NCBI GenBank assembly: GCA_947627615.1
Contig: CANQWS010000006.1
Location: forward strand, 1-64,000
Source of the DNA: an uncultured Muribaculaceae bacterium
Lineage (GTDB): Bacteria; Bacteroidota; Bacteroidia; Bacteroidales; Muribaculaceae
Reading direction: 5' to 3'
Length of the DNA: 64,000 bases
The notes under the pieces were generated by a model. That model had not been told where the DNA came from. It searched no databases and saw nothing but the letters and a program-made list of their open reading frames with translations. The position numbers and the translations under genes were made by a program. Positions within the stretch are counted from its first letter, which is position 1, and each line of letters begins with the position of its first letter. This document shows, piece by piece, positions 50,989-60,082 of the stretch.

Positions 50989-52965
50989 ATGGATATACTG
51001 AAACTGATACTGGCGGCCGCTATGCTGCCATCAGCCGCTTCAGGCGTTTTTGCCGCTGACACGGACGATGCCTACGCCACTCCCCGTATTTTCTGGGACG
51101 TGGCCTCGGAACGCACCGTGTTTCCGGCCAACAGCTCCTATACCGGCTACTCCCGCATGATTCAGCTCGCCGACGGCTCTCTGCTGGCCGTGACCGAAAA
51201 TTCCGGCATTAAGATTGCCCGCAGCTATGACGGCGGCGACACGTGGACCGGCGAAAAGAAAATAGTGAACAACCGAACCGGAATCAACGAATGTGTCCCG
51301 GACCTGCTTCAGCTTGCCGACGGGACAATCATTGTGGGTTACAATCCCCGCCCCACGCAGCCCTATTCGGCTGACCGCCGCTTCGGGATACGCTGCAAGA
51401 TAAGCCGCGACAACGGAGAGACATGGAGTGACGAAATATACATCTACGATGCCTCGCACACCTACGACGACGGTTGCTGGGAGCCTCACTTCCTTCAGCT
51501 GCCCTCGGGCGAGCTGCAGTGCTATTTCGCCGACGAGAGTCCCTATACCTCCAGCAACGAGCAGCAGATCTCAGTGTGCCGCTCCACGGACGGAGGTCTG
51601 ACATGGAGCGCTCCCGAGTGCGTGAGCTTCCGTCCCGGCTGCCGCGACGGCATGCCTGCCGCCATCCTGCTCGAGGACCCCGACGAGATTGTGGTGATTG
51701 TGGAGGATAACGGATGGTACGGAAACATGGGCAATTTCACGCCCACAACCGTGCGCTGCCCACTCGCCACAAACTGGCATGATTACCACGTGGGCGGACC
51801 GGACGACACGAACCGCAACATGATCTACACTTTCAAACCCGGGAAGAACATGGCCGCCCCCTACATAAAGAAACTTGCCGACGGCACTACCGTGGCCTCC
51901 TGTCAGGGACTCTACAAGCGCACATCGGAGAATCTTGACCTCTGGGTGGCTGTGGGCGACAAGCGCGCACGCAATTTCAAGAGCCTTTCCCGCCCGTTCT
52001 CCCTGCCTGAGTCCAAGTCCTCCATGTGGAACTCCCTCGCTGTCATTGACGGCGATGTGGTGGTTGCCGTGGGTGGAATTGACCGTTCGATAAAGATGAT
52101 AAAGGGCTATCCGGTCTCGACCGTAGGCGTGGCCCGCGCAAAATCCGTCAATGTCAACGGCGTGGCCGACGAGGGCGAACTGTTCTCCGGCGAATCGCGC
52201 AAACTCCTTCCGATGGGAACCGAAAGCCGCAACCCCTCCTACATTGACATGGTCTGGGACGATGACTACCTCTATCTGACCGCTTCCGTGGACGACAGGG
52301 AGATTGTATCCGACCAGGGGAAATCAAACGATCAGGTGACCGTTTATCTCGACCCTCAGGACCTGCGCACGACCAAACTCGCCGTGGGCCTTTACAGGGT
52401 GACTATGAATGTTGACGGCAGTCTGACAATGTCGGAGTCCAAGGGCCGCACATGGGGTGCCTCCGCGGCTGTTGACGGAGCGCTTTACAAGGTGGTTACC
52501 GATGCCGACGGTTATCTTATGGAGGCCGCCATTCCATGGAGCGCGCTGAAAGTCAGCGATGTCTCGGCCGGACGCAAGATGCGTATGGCTGCGGAAATCT
52601 CTCAGGCCGGGGCTTCAGCCACGGTCAAGGACGTGATGACCGACGTGGTGGCCACCCGTTCCGAGACGTGGATGCCCGTAAGCCTTTTAGCTGAAGAGGC
52701 GGGCGCCGCGATTTCCCTCCCCTCTGTCTCCGGTGATTCCGGAGTCACTGTTGTCTCTGAAAAAGGCCGGATAACGGTCGATTCCGCGCTTCCCATGGAG
52801 AGCGTGAGGGTATATTCCCTGTCCGGAACCATGCTGTGCGGAAATCTGAAGATTGACGGCGGTTCATGCCACGAGGAATTCATTGCCGGCGCAAGCGGAC
52901 TGGCGCTTGTGGCCGTGACGCTGACTGGCGGCATGACCGTAACACGTAAAATTATACTGAAATGA
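50989..52965 (+). CDS. BNR/Asp-box six-bladed propeller glycosidase-like protein (GH93-like candidate) with CBM9-like domain and C-terminal sorting-like tail
   Basis: Three Asp boxes SYDGGDTW, SRDNGETW, STDGGLTW; CBM9-like MEAAIPWSALKVSD; C-terminal VRVYSLSGTML...KIILK. Confidence 0.75.
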   Translation: MDILKLILAAAMLPSAASGVFAADTDDAYATPRIFWDVASERTVFPANSSYTGYSRMIQLADGSLLAVTENSGIKIARSYDGGDTWTGEKKIVNNRTGINECVPDLLQLADGTIIVGYNPRPTQPYSADRRFGIRCKISRDNGETWSDEIYIYDASHTYDDGCWEPHFLQLPSGELQCYFADESPYTSSNEQQISVCRSTDGGLTWSAPECVSFRPGCRDGMPAAILLEDPDEIVVIVEDNGWYGNMGNFTPTTVRCPLATNWHDYHVGGPDDTNRNMIYTFKPGKNMAAPYIKKLADGTTVASCQGLYKRTSENLDLWVAVGDKRARNFKSLSRPFSLPESKSSMWNSLAVIDGDVVVAVGGIDRSIKMIKGYPVSTVGVARAKSVNVNGVADEGELFSGESRKLLPMGTESRNPSYIDMVWDDDYLYLTASVDDREIVSDQGKSNDQVTVYLDPQDLRTTKLAVGLYRVTMNVDGSLTMSESKGRTWGASAAVDGALYKVVTDADGYLMEAAIPWSALKVSDVSAGRKMRMAAEISQAGASATVKDVMTDVVATRSETWMPVSLLAEEAGAAISLPSVSGDSGVTVVSEKGRITVDSALPMESVRVYSLSGTMLCGNLKIDGGSCHEEFIAGASGLALVAVTLTGGMTVTRKIILK

Positions 52966-54521
52966 AACGAACCATACTTGCCGTTGCGCTGGCCACGATA
53001 GCTTTTGCTTCCAGACCGGCCGATATGGAAAAACTGCAGCTGGCCCGGCAGAACATAGAGAGGGCCATGGCCCTGACCGATGCGTCATGGGAGAAATCCA
53101 TCAAGGGAACCGACACGAACCTGTGGCTGGCCGACAAATATCACACAACCGCGAAGTTCTCGACCGGAAAGGCCGATGTGTGGCCCTACACGGCGGCCAT
53201 CGAGGCCCACTGTTCGGTCCTTGAGGCGCTTGAGCGTATCAAGGATTCCGAACCTGACTTCTATCAGCAGCATGCGGCCCTCTACAAGGACCGTCTCGCA
53301 AAGCTGATTGACAATCTCGAATATTACAAGGGCAGCTACACCCTTCCGTCCTACGCTGTGAACCGCAAGGTGAGCCCGTATGCGGTTCCGAGGGCCGACA
53401 AGAGAGGCGAGGCCAATGTGACGGGAATCCTCAATGTCTACGATGACCAGATGTGGCTCGCACGCGAGCTGGTGCGCGCCTATCGTCTGACTGACAATGA
53501 ATCGTATCTTGAGATTGCCACCGAGCTGACCGATTATGTGCTCGAAGGCTGGGACTGCTGGCGCGACGCTGACGGAAACGAGTATGGCGGCATCACATGG
53601 GGCCCTGGCTACAATTCCAAGCATGCCTGCAGCAACGCTCCCATAATCCAGCCTCTGGTGTGGCTGTCGGACATCTATTCGTCACGTGACGACGAGATGA
53701 AATATTATTACCGTGACGAAGAAGGCGCGCGCAAGACCGAGACCGTGAAACGCGGAAGCCTCTATCTGGAATTCGCCCGCAAGGTCTATGCATGGCAGAA
53801 AAAGAAACTGATGGACTCGCGCGGTCTCTACTGGGACATGATGGGCGCCGACGGAAAGATACTCGTGTCACGCGGCTACCGCCAGCACGTTGACTGCGGC
53901 GCTCCCGGAGGAAACTTCTACAGCTACAATACCGGAACCATGATTGCCGGCGCGGCCGAGCTCTACAGGGTGACAAAGGAAAGTACCTATCTCGACGACC
54001 TCACAAAGACCATCGGCTCGTCACTCAACGTGTTCTCGAAATACCTGCGCAGTCACAAGACATACGAATTCAAGACCGACGAGACTGCCGAGAACGGTTT
54101 CAACACGTGGTTCAACAATGTGCTCATGCGTTCCTACATAGTCTCGGTGCCGTATGAGGAATCGAACACCGTCCGTGGCCTCAAATCGTTCCAGTACAAT
54201 CTTGACTATGCCTTCGAGAACCATAACCGTGACAATATGCTCCCGATCCATCTGATTGACGGATGGGGCGACGAGGTCTATACCAAGGCTTTCCATCAGT
54301 TCGCTTTCGCGTCGGAATATGCCATGCTGGCTATATGGCACATCGATGCCTACGAAGCGGCGGCCATAGATGACATCACAGGCGATTCCGTTACGGAAAA
54401 CGATGATGTCTATAACCTCAGCGGGGTGAAACTCGGCCGTCTGGATGAAATCCGCAGTACTCTGCCCCGGGGCATCTACATTGTGGGAGGCCGTAAAATG
54501 TTAATTGGCGAAGCGCGTTGA
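52962..54521 (+). CDS. GH76-family protein (alpha-1,6-mannanase-like) with C-terminal sorting-like tail
   Basis: ILNVYDDQMWLARELVRAYRLT (DD pair), YGGITWGPGYNSKHACSNAPIIQ, GLYWD; C-terminal VYNLSGVKLG...GIYIVGGRKM. ATGA overlap with the upstream gene. Confidence 0.85.
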   Translation: MKRTILAVALATIAFASRPADMEKLQLARQNIERAMALTDASWEKSIKGTDTNLWLADKYHTTAKFSTGKADVWPYTAAIEAHCSVLEALERIKDSEPDFYQQHAALYKDRLAKLIDNLEYYKGSYTLPSYAVNRKVSPYAVPRADKRGEANVTGILNVYDDQMWLARELVRAYRLTDNESYLEIATELTDYVLEGWDCWRDADGNEYGGITWGPGYNSKHACSNAPIIQPLVWLSDIYSSRDDEMKYYYRDEEGARKTETVKRGSLYLEFARKVYAWQKKKLMDSRGLYWDMMGADGKILVSRGYRQHVDCGAPGGNFYSYNTGTMIAGAAELYRVTKESTYLDDLTKTIGSSLNVFSKYLRSHKTYEFKTDETAENGFNTWFNNVLMRSYIVSVPYEESNTVRGLKSFQYNLDYAFENHNRDNMLPIHLIDGWGDEVYTKAFHQFAFASEYAMLAIWHIDAYEAAAIDDITGDSVTENDDVYNLSGVKLGRLDEIRSTLPRGIYIVGGRKMLIGEAR

Positions 54522-54525
54522 GGAA

Positions 54526-55434
54526 ATGAGCGCAAGATTGAAAATAGCATTCCTGTCGGCCCTGATGGGCGGCAGTGCGGCAGCCGTGAATCCCGAGGTG
54601 GCCGATCCCACCGTGTTCCGCGATGCCGACGGCCTTTATTACCTCTATGGCACAGGTTCGCCGTCGGACAACGGATTCCCTTTCTACACATCAGCCGACC
54701 TTGACTCATGGCGCGGTTCCGAAAGCAAGGCCCTGACTCCCGGCGATGCTTTCGGCACCAAGGGCTTCTGGGCGCCTCAGGTGTTCCGTCATGACGGCAG
54801 GTACTACATGTTCTACACCGCCGACGAGCAAATAGCCTTTGCCGTTTCCGACAGTCCCGCCGGACCGTTCAAGGGCGGTTCGCGGATTGAGTCCTCGTTC
54901 AAGCAGATTGACCCATACGTGTTTTTCGATACCGACGGGACCCCTTATCTCTACTTCGTGAGGCTTGACGGAGGCAACCGCATCTTTGTGGGCCGTCTTG
55001 ACGATAATCTTGCGGCGGTGGACCAGTCTACCGTCACCCACTGCATCACGGCCGACCTGCCCTGGGAAAATACCACCGGCGGATATCGCGTTACGGAAGG
55101 CCCCACGGTAATCAAGCGTGACGGCGTGTATCATCTGTTTTATTCGGCCAATGATTTCCGCAATCCTGATTACGCCGTTGGCCATGCCACGGCCACATCG
55201 CCCTACGGTCCGTGGACCAAGAGCCCGGAGCCTGTGATAACCCGCAGGGATATCGGCGTGAACGGCACGGGCCATGGCGATATGTTTGTCGACGGCGTCG
55301 GAGCCTTGCGCTATGTGTTCCACACTCATAATTCCGACAGCAAGGTGTCGCCCCGCCTCACGTGGATTGTGACGCTCGACCCTGTCACTTTCCGCCCTGT
55401 CCCCGGCTCCGCCCGCTCACTCACGGTAGAATAA
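54526..55434 (+). CDS. Glycoside hydrolase family 43 protein
   Basis: EVADPTVFRDADGLYYLYGT (base Asp), FKQIDPYVFFDTDGTPYLYFVR (Asp), RVTEGPTVIKRDGVYHLFYSAN (acid Glu). ATG 54526 preceded by GAGG. Confidence 0.9.
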   Translation: MSARLKIAFLSALMGGSAAAVNPEVADPTVFRDADGLYYLYGTGSPSDNGFPFYTSADLDSWRGSESKALTPGDAFGTKGFWAPQVFRHDGRYYMFYTADEQIAFAVSDSPAGPFKGGSRIESSFKQIDPYVFFDTDGTPYLYFVRLDGGNRIFVGRLDDNLAAVDQSTVTHCITADLPWENTTGGYRVTEGPTVIKRDGVYHLFYSANDFRNPDYAVGHATATSPYGPWTKSPEPVITRRDIGVNGTGHGDMFVDGVGALRYVFHTHNSDSKVSPRLTWIVTLDPVTFRPVPGSARSLTVE

Positions 55435-55530
55435 ATCCTTACTGCCGGCAGTTGACTGAACTTTATCAGTCTAGTTCTTTGATAATAAAGAAAGAGTACT
55501 TATACCATATTCGCATATATTCAGTTATTT

Positions 55531-58161
55531 ATGGAAAATCCTTTAACACGAAGACTGCTCATTGGCGCCACGGCTGTGCTGCCTGTGAGTGCGGCAGCAC
55601 AGCAGCAGGAGGCTAAGCGCCCCAACATTATGCTCATCCTCATGGATGACATGGGCTACAGCGATCCCGGCTGTTTCGGAGGCGAAGTCAATACCCCAAA
55701 CATCGATGCTCTTGCCAATCAGGGCATACGTTTCACACAGTTTTTCAATTCAGGGCGCAGCTGCCCGTCGCGTGGCGCTCTGCTCACCGGCCTTTATCCC
55801 CATCAGGCAGGAATCACTGCCATGGGAGTCAGTCTCAACCGCCAGTGTGTGACCGTTCCCGAAGTGCTTGTCAATGCCGGTTACCACACCTCGATGAGCG
55901 GAAAATGGCACCTATCGCGCACCACCGGCATGGGGAACCGTGAAGACCAGATGAACTGGCTCTCGCACCGCAACACCTTCAATAACCGCCCGTTTTCCGA
56001 CATAGAGACCTATCCGTGCAACCGTGGTTTCGAAGAACACTGGGGAACCATCTGGGGTGTCGGCAACCACTATGACCTTTTCTCGCTTGTGCATAATGAA
56101 GACCCCATAGACCCCAAAGCCGAGGCTTCCGATTTCTACTCCACGGACTACATCACCGACAAGGCCATAGAGATGCTCGACGGCTATGCGAATGACGGTG
56201 ATGACAAGCCTTTCTTCATGTATGTGAGCTACAATGCGCCCCACTGGCCTCTGCACGCCAAGCCCGAGGATATCGCAAAATACAAGGGGAAATATGACGG
56301 CGGCTGGGACAAACTGCGTGAAGACCGCTATAACCGCATGGTGGAGCTTGGCCTCGTGGACCCCGAAGAAACTCCGGTAGCTCCCAACGAGAGCAACCGG
56401 GACTGGGAAAAAGAGACCGACAAGGCTTTCCAGGCGGCGAATATGGAAGTGCATGCCGCTATGGTGGACTGCGTGGACAAAGGCATAGGTAAAATTATCG
56501 ACGAACTTAAGAAGAACGGACAGTATGAAAACACCGTCATAATATTCACATCTGACAATGGCGCCTCATCGGAGAACTATTCCATAGGTGATTTTGACCG
56601 TCATGACCGTACACGTACCGAGCCGGTGGTTCACAACGCATCAGTACCCGGTTCGGAGACTACCTACAATTATCTCGGCACAGGATGGGCCGGAGCCGTG
56701 AACACACCTTTCCGTTACTGGAAGCGCCAGTCGTTCCACGGGGGTATAGCCGCTCCCACCATCATAAGCTGGCCCGAGGGAATGGAAGAATCCGCCAAAG
56801 GAACAATAGTCAAGGACCCCTGCCATTTCATTGATTTTATGCCCACGGTGCTTGATCTCGCCGGAGCCGAATATCCTGAAGAATATGATGGCAACACCAT
56901 CAAGGCGTTGCCTGCCGAAGGACGTTCGCTTATGCCGATTATCAACGGCGGACACTTCAATGAAGAACGTGTGCTCTACTGGGAGCATGAAGGCGGCAAG
57001 GCAGTGCGTAAGGGCGAATGGAAACTGACAGCTCTTACCGACGGTGGCGGATGGCAGCTCTTTAATCTTGCCAATGACTATTCCGAGACCAATAATGTCA
57101 CTGTAGAGAATCCTGCCAAGTTCCGTGAACTCAAGCAGCTTTGGGACGAATGGGCGCCTTCGGTAGGCCTAAAACCAACGGACAATGTAGATGATACCGA
57201 AAAGGAATTTGTGTTTTACTATCCTTTTGACGGTACGCTTGACAATCTTGCCAACGATCCTGTGCATACTCTGATGGAGGGTAAGGATATGGTTGACGAG
57301 AATGGACGCGGTTATTCATTTGTCGAGGGCAAGTACAAGCAGGCTCTGAAGCTCGACGGCTCCAAGCGTCAGAATCTTTTCCTGCGTGCTCCCGGTGTGA
57401 TTGAACCCCCGAAGACCCAGTTCACTCTCTGCATGTGGGTCTATGATGACGAGACTGCCGAACCTGTGCGCGATGCCGGCCATCTGCAGAACGGCTCGTA
57501 TTTTCGCGATCAGGTGATTATGGCGCAGCTTGACAACAGCGGCACCGGCCGAATATTGCTTTATACCCGTCTTGAAAACCCGGAAGGGACCGATAATCTC
57601 AACAGTTATTACGTTAATTTCTTCGGCAACAAACATAACTATTCGTCGCCTCAGGCCTTTGAACGCGGAAAGTGGCAGCATGTGGCCTTGGTAAGCAATC
57701 CCGTTGACCAGTCTATAACATATTATGTCAACGGCAAACGTGATCACACTGCGATGGGTTCGGGCTTTGAGAACTGCAAAGGCGGTTTCCGTATCGGAAG
57801 CCATAAGGCCGACAAGGATTATTGGAACGGCAAAATAGACGAAATGTATCTCTATCGTGGCATTCTCACTCCCGAAGAGATTCAGCGGGTGATGAACAAC
57901 GACAATCCGTCAGGCATATCCATCGAAAACAGCGACCCTGCATTCGCGGGAATCATCTACGACCCTGTGAACCGCGCAGTGCGTACGGCCGATGGCTCGA
58001 CAGCACGTTCGCTTTCTGTATATTCTCTCTCCGGTCAGCAGCTTAAAGCGGCTTCTGACAGCAGCAACATTTCTTTGGCCGATCTCGGCTACGGCCTTTA
58101 TATGGTAAAGGCCGTAACCGGTTCAGGCGCATCCTTCTCCACAAAGGTGATAGTGCGCTGA
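55531..58161 (+). CDS. Ser-type (S-C-P-S-R) secreted sulfatase with C-terminal LamG-like domain and sorting-like tail
   Basis: RPNIMLILMDDMGYSDPGCFGG; NSGRSCPSRGALLTGLYPHQAG; GKWHLS; LamG-like YYVNGKRDHTAMGSGFENCKGGFRIGSH; C-terminal SVYSLSGQQLK...STKVIVR. Confidence 0.93.
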   Translation: MENPLTRRLLIGATAVLPVSAAAQQQEAKRPNIMLILMDDMGYSDPGCFGGEVNTPNIDALANQGIRFTQFFNSGRSCPSRGALLTGLYPHQAGITAMGVSLNRQCVTVPEVLVNAGYHTSMSGKWHLSRTTGMGNREDQMNWLSHRNTFNNRPFSDIETYPCNRGFEEHWGTIWGVGNHYDLFSLVHNEDPIDPKAEASDFYSTDYITDKAIEMLDGYANDGDDKPFFMYVSYNAPHWPLHAKPEDIAKYKGKYDGGWDKLREDRYNRMVELGLVDPEETPVAPNESNRDWEKETDKAFQAANMEVHAAMVDCVDKGIGKIIDELKKNGQYENTVIIFTSDNGASSENYSIGDFDRHDRTRTEPVVHNASVPGSETTYNYLGTGWAGAVNTPFRYWKRQSFHGGIAAPTIISWPEGMEESAKGTIVKDPCHFIDFMPTVLDLAGAEYPEEYDGNTIKALPAEGRSLMPIINGGHFNEERVLYWEHEGGKAVRKGEWKLTALTDGGGWQLFNLANDYSETNNVTVENPAKFRELKQLWDEWAPSVGLKPTDNVDDTEKEFVFYYPFDGTLDNLANDPVHTLMEGKDMVDENGRGYSFVEGKYKQALKLDGSKRQNLFLRAPGVIEPPKTQFTLCMWVYDDETAEPVRDAGHLQNGSYFRDQVIMAQLDNSGTGRILLYTRLENPEGTDNLNSYYVNFFGNKHNYSSPQAFERGKWQHVALVSNPVDQSITYYVNGKRDHTAMGSGFENCKGGFRIGSHKADKDYWNGKIDEMYLYRGILTPEEIQRVMNNDNPSGISIENSDPAFAGIIYDPVNRAVRTADGSTARSLSVYSLSGQQLKAASDSSNISLADLGYGLYMVKAVTGSGASFSTKVIVR

Positions 58162-58181
58162 AACGCCAGATAAAAGTAAGT

Positions 58182-58229
58182 GACAATAAAAAAGGCCAGG
58201 CGCGCAAAGCGTCTGGCTTTTTTATTGTC
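58182..58229. terminator. Bidirectional intrinsic terminator between convergent sulfatase and GH2 genes
   Basis: GACAATAAAAAA ... TTTTTTATTGTC (12-bp perfect outer arms) enclosing the GC stem GCCAGGCGC-GCAAA-GCGTCTGGC. Confidence 0.92.
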
Positions 58230-58247
58230 GGTGGATTCGTCCGGGAG

Positions 58248-60059
58248 TTATTTCTCGGCGAACTGGGCCGGTACCTTGCTGAAGATTGCGCGGACGCGGT
58301 CCATGTCGAATTTCGGGGTGCGGTCATAGTTGTAGACTCCGTTCTGCTCCTGCTCCACGTCGGTGAGCTGGGTGTAGCAGTAGCCCGACATGTAGGGCAC
58401 TGCATTGACGGCGTCAACGAGACCTTCGAGACGGGCATAGAACTCGTCAAGCGAGCGGGGGCCTTCGCCGTATCCCCAGGAGATATCGGAGAATTCCTTG
58501 CCTACGACCCATTTGATGCCGCCGAACTCGTCAATGAAGAAGGGCTGGCCGCTGTAGGGCACGTCGCGGCGGGGATCCTGACAGGGATATCTGCCGTCCT
58601 TAACTTTGAACCATTCGGCGAGTTTCTCGGGATTCTGCTCGTAGCTGTGGACGGTCCAGAGGTCGGTTATCACGTGATAGTTTCCGGAAGCGTCATTGAT
58701 GGGACGATAGTCAAGATTGTGGGTTACGCGGTAAACATCCTCGATCATGCGGTCATGCTGCAGGGCGGCCTCGTCGTTGTCGGGGCGTTCCCATGTTTCG
58801 TTGAACGGGGTCCACGCTATGATTGAGGGATGGTTGCGGTCACGTACCACCACGGTTTCCCATTCGGGAATGAAGTTGCGGGCCGAGAGGGGATTGTTCA
58901 TGTTGGCGCCCCAGCTGGGAGCTTCGCCCCATGTCAGATAGCCGAGTTTGTCGGCCCAGTAGTGGAAGCGTTCCTCGAAAACTTTCTGGTGCAGACGGGC
59001 TCCGTTGAAGCCGGCGGCTTTTGACAGTTCAATGTCGTTGCGCAGAGCCTCGTCGGTGGGAGCTGTCCAGATGCCGTCGGGGTAGAAGCCCTGGTCAAGG
59101 ACAAGACGCAGATAGTAAGGCTTGTTGTTAAGGTAGTAGCGGTTGCCTTCAACGTGAATCTTGCGCATTCCGGCGTAGGAATCCACGTGGTCCACGAGTT
59201 TGCCGGCTGCATCGTAGACGTTGAGCTCCATGTCATAGAGGAACGGCGATTCGGGTGACCATGTCTTGGCATTCTTGATTTTCACAAGCATGCTCAGCAC
59301 GGGCGACGAAGCCTGTTTTGCGCGGGCCACGGTCTTGTTTCCGTCCTTGAAAATCACTTCCACGGTCTGTCCCTTCTGCAGGTTGCAGAATTCAGGTTTC
59401 ACGATGAACTGGCTGTTGTCAAGGTCGGGAACCACATAGACGCTCTTGAGGCCGAGCGCGTCGACCGGTTCCATCCACACGGTCTGCCAGATGCCTGTGG
59501 TGCGTGTGTAGTGGCAGCCTTCGGAATAGTAGTTTCCGCACTGTTTTCCGGTGGGCTGGGTGCCGTTGCGCAGGTCATCCTCCACGCGGACAACCAGATT
59601 GTGGGGAGCGCCGTCCTTGACCTGTTCGGTTATGTCGCAGGTGAAGGGGGAGTTTCCGCCCCAGTGACGGCCCACGAGTTTGCCGTCGACATAGACTGCG
59701 GTGAAGAAGTCAACGCCTCCGAAGTGGAGCATGGTGCGACGGCCTTTCCAAGATTCCGGAATCTGGATGGTGCGGTGGTACCACATTGCCGGAATGAAGT
59801 CAGTGTGCTTGACTCCTGACAGGGAGCTTTCCGGACAGAAAGGCACGGTGATTTTGTCGTTGAATCCCTTGCTGTCGTACAATTTGCGGTTCATACCGGA
59901 CTTTCCGAGGTCAAACTCGTAGGTCCATTCGCCGTTGAGGTTCTGCCAGTCCTGGCGCTCGAACTGGGGACGCGGATACTCGGGTCTCGGCATTGAGCTG
60001 CCCGTGAGGGATGTCAGCCCGAGAACGAGCGCGCATGTAAGTTTAGAAAAGAAATGCAT
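58248..60059 (-). CDS. Glycoside hydrolase family 2 protein (beta-galactosidase/beta-glucuronidase-like)
   Basis: Sugar-binding domain RPQFERQDWQNLNGEW, IIAWTPFNETW (acid/base), FFIDEFGGIKW (nucleophile). Confidence 0.92.
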   Translation of the reverse strand: MHFFSKLTCALVLGLTSLTGSSMPRPEYPRPQFERQDWQNLNGEWTYEFDLGKSGMNRKLYDSKGFNDKITVPFCPESSLSGVKHTDFIPAMWYHRTIQIPESWKGRRTMLHFGGVDFFTAVYVDGKLVGRHWGGNSPFTCDITEQVKDGAPHNLVVRVEDDLRNGTQPTGKQCGNYYSEGCHYTRTTGIWQTVWMEPVDALGLKSVYVVPDLDNSQFIVKPEFCNLQKGQTVEVIFKDGNKTVARAKQASSPVLSMLVKIKNAKTWSPESPFLYDMELNVYDAAGKLVDHVDSYAGMRKIHVEGNRYYLNNKPYYLRLVLDQGFYPDGIWTAPTDEALRNDIELSKAAGFNGARLHQKVFEERFHYWADKLGYLTWGEAPSWGANMNNPLSARNFIPEWETVVVRDRNHPSIIAWTPFNETWERPDNDEAALQHDRMIEDVYRVTHNLDYRPINDASGNYHVITDLWTVHSYEQNPEKLAEWFKVKDGRYPCQDPRRDVPYSGQPFFIDEFGGIKWVVGKEFSDISWGYGEGPRSLDEFYARLEGLVDAVNAVPYMSGYCYTQLTDVEQEQNGVYNYDRTPKFDMDRVRAIFSKVPAQFAEK

Positions 60060-60082
60060 TGGTTAATAATGTATTGGATGAA

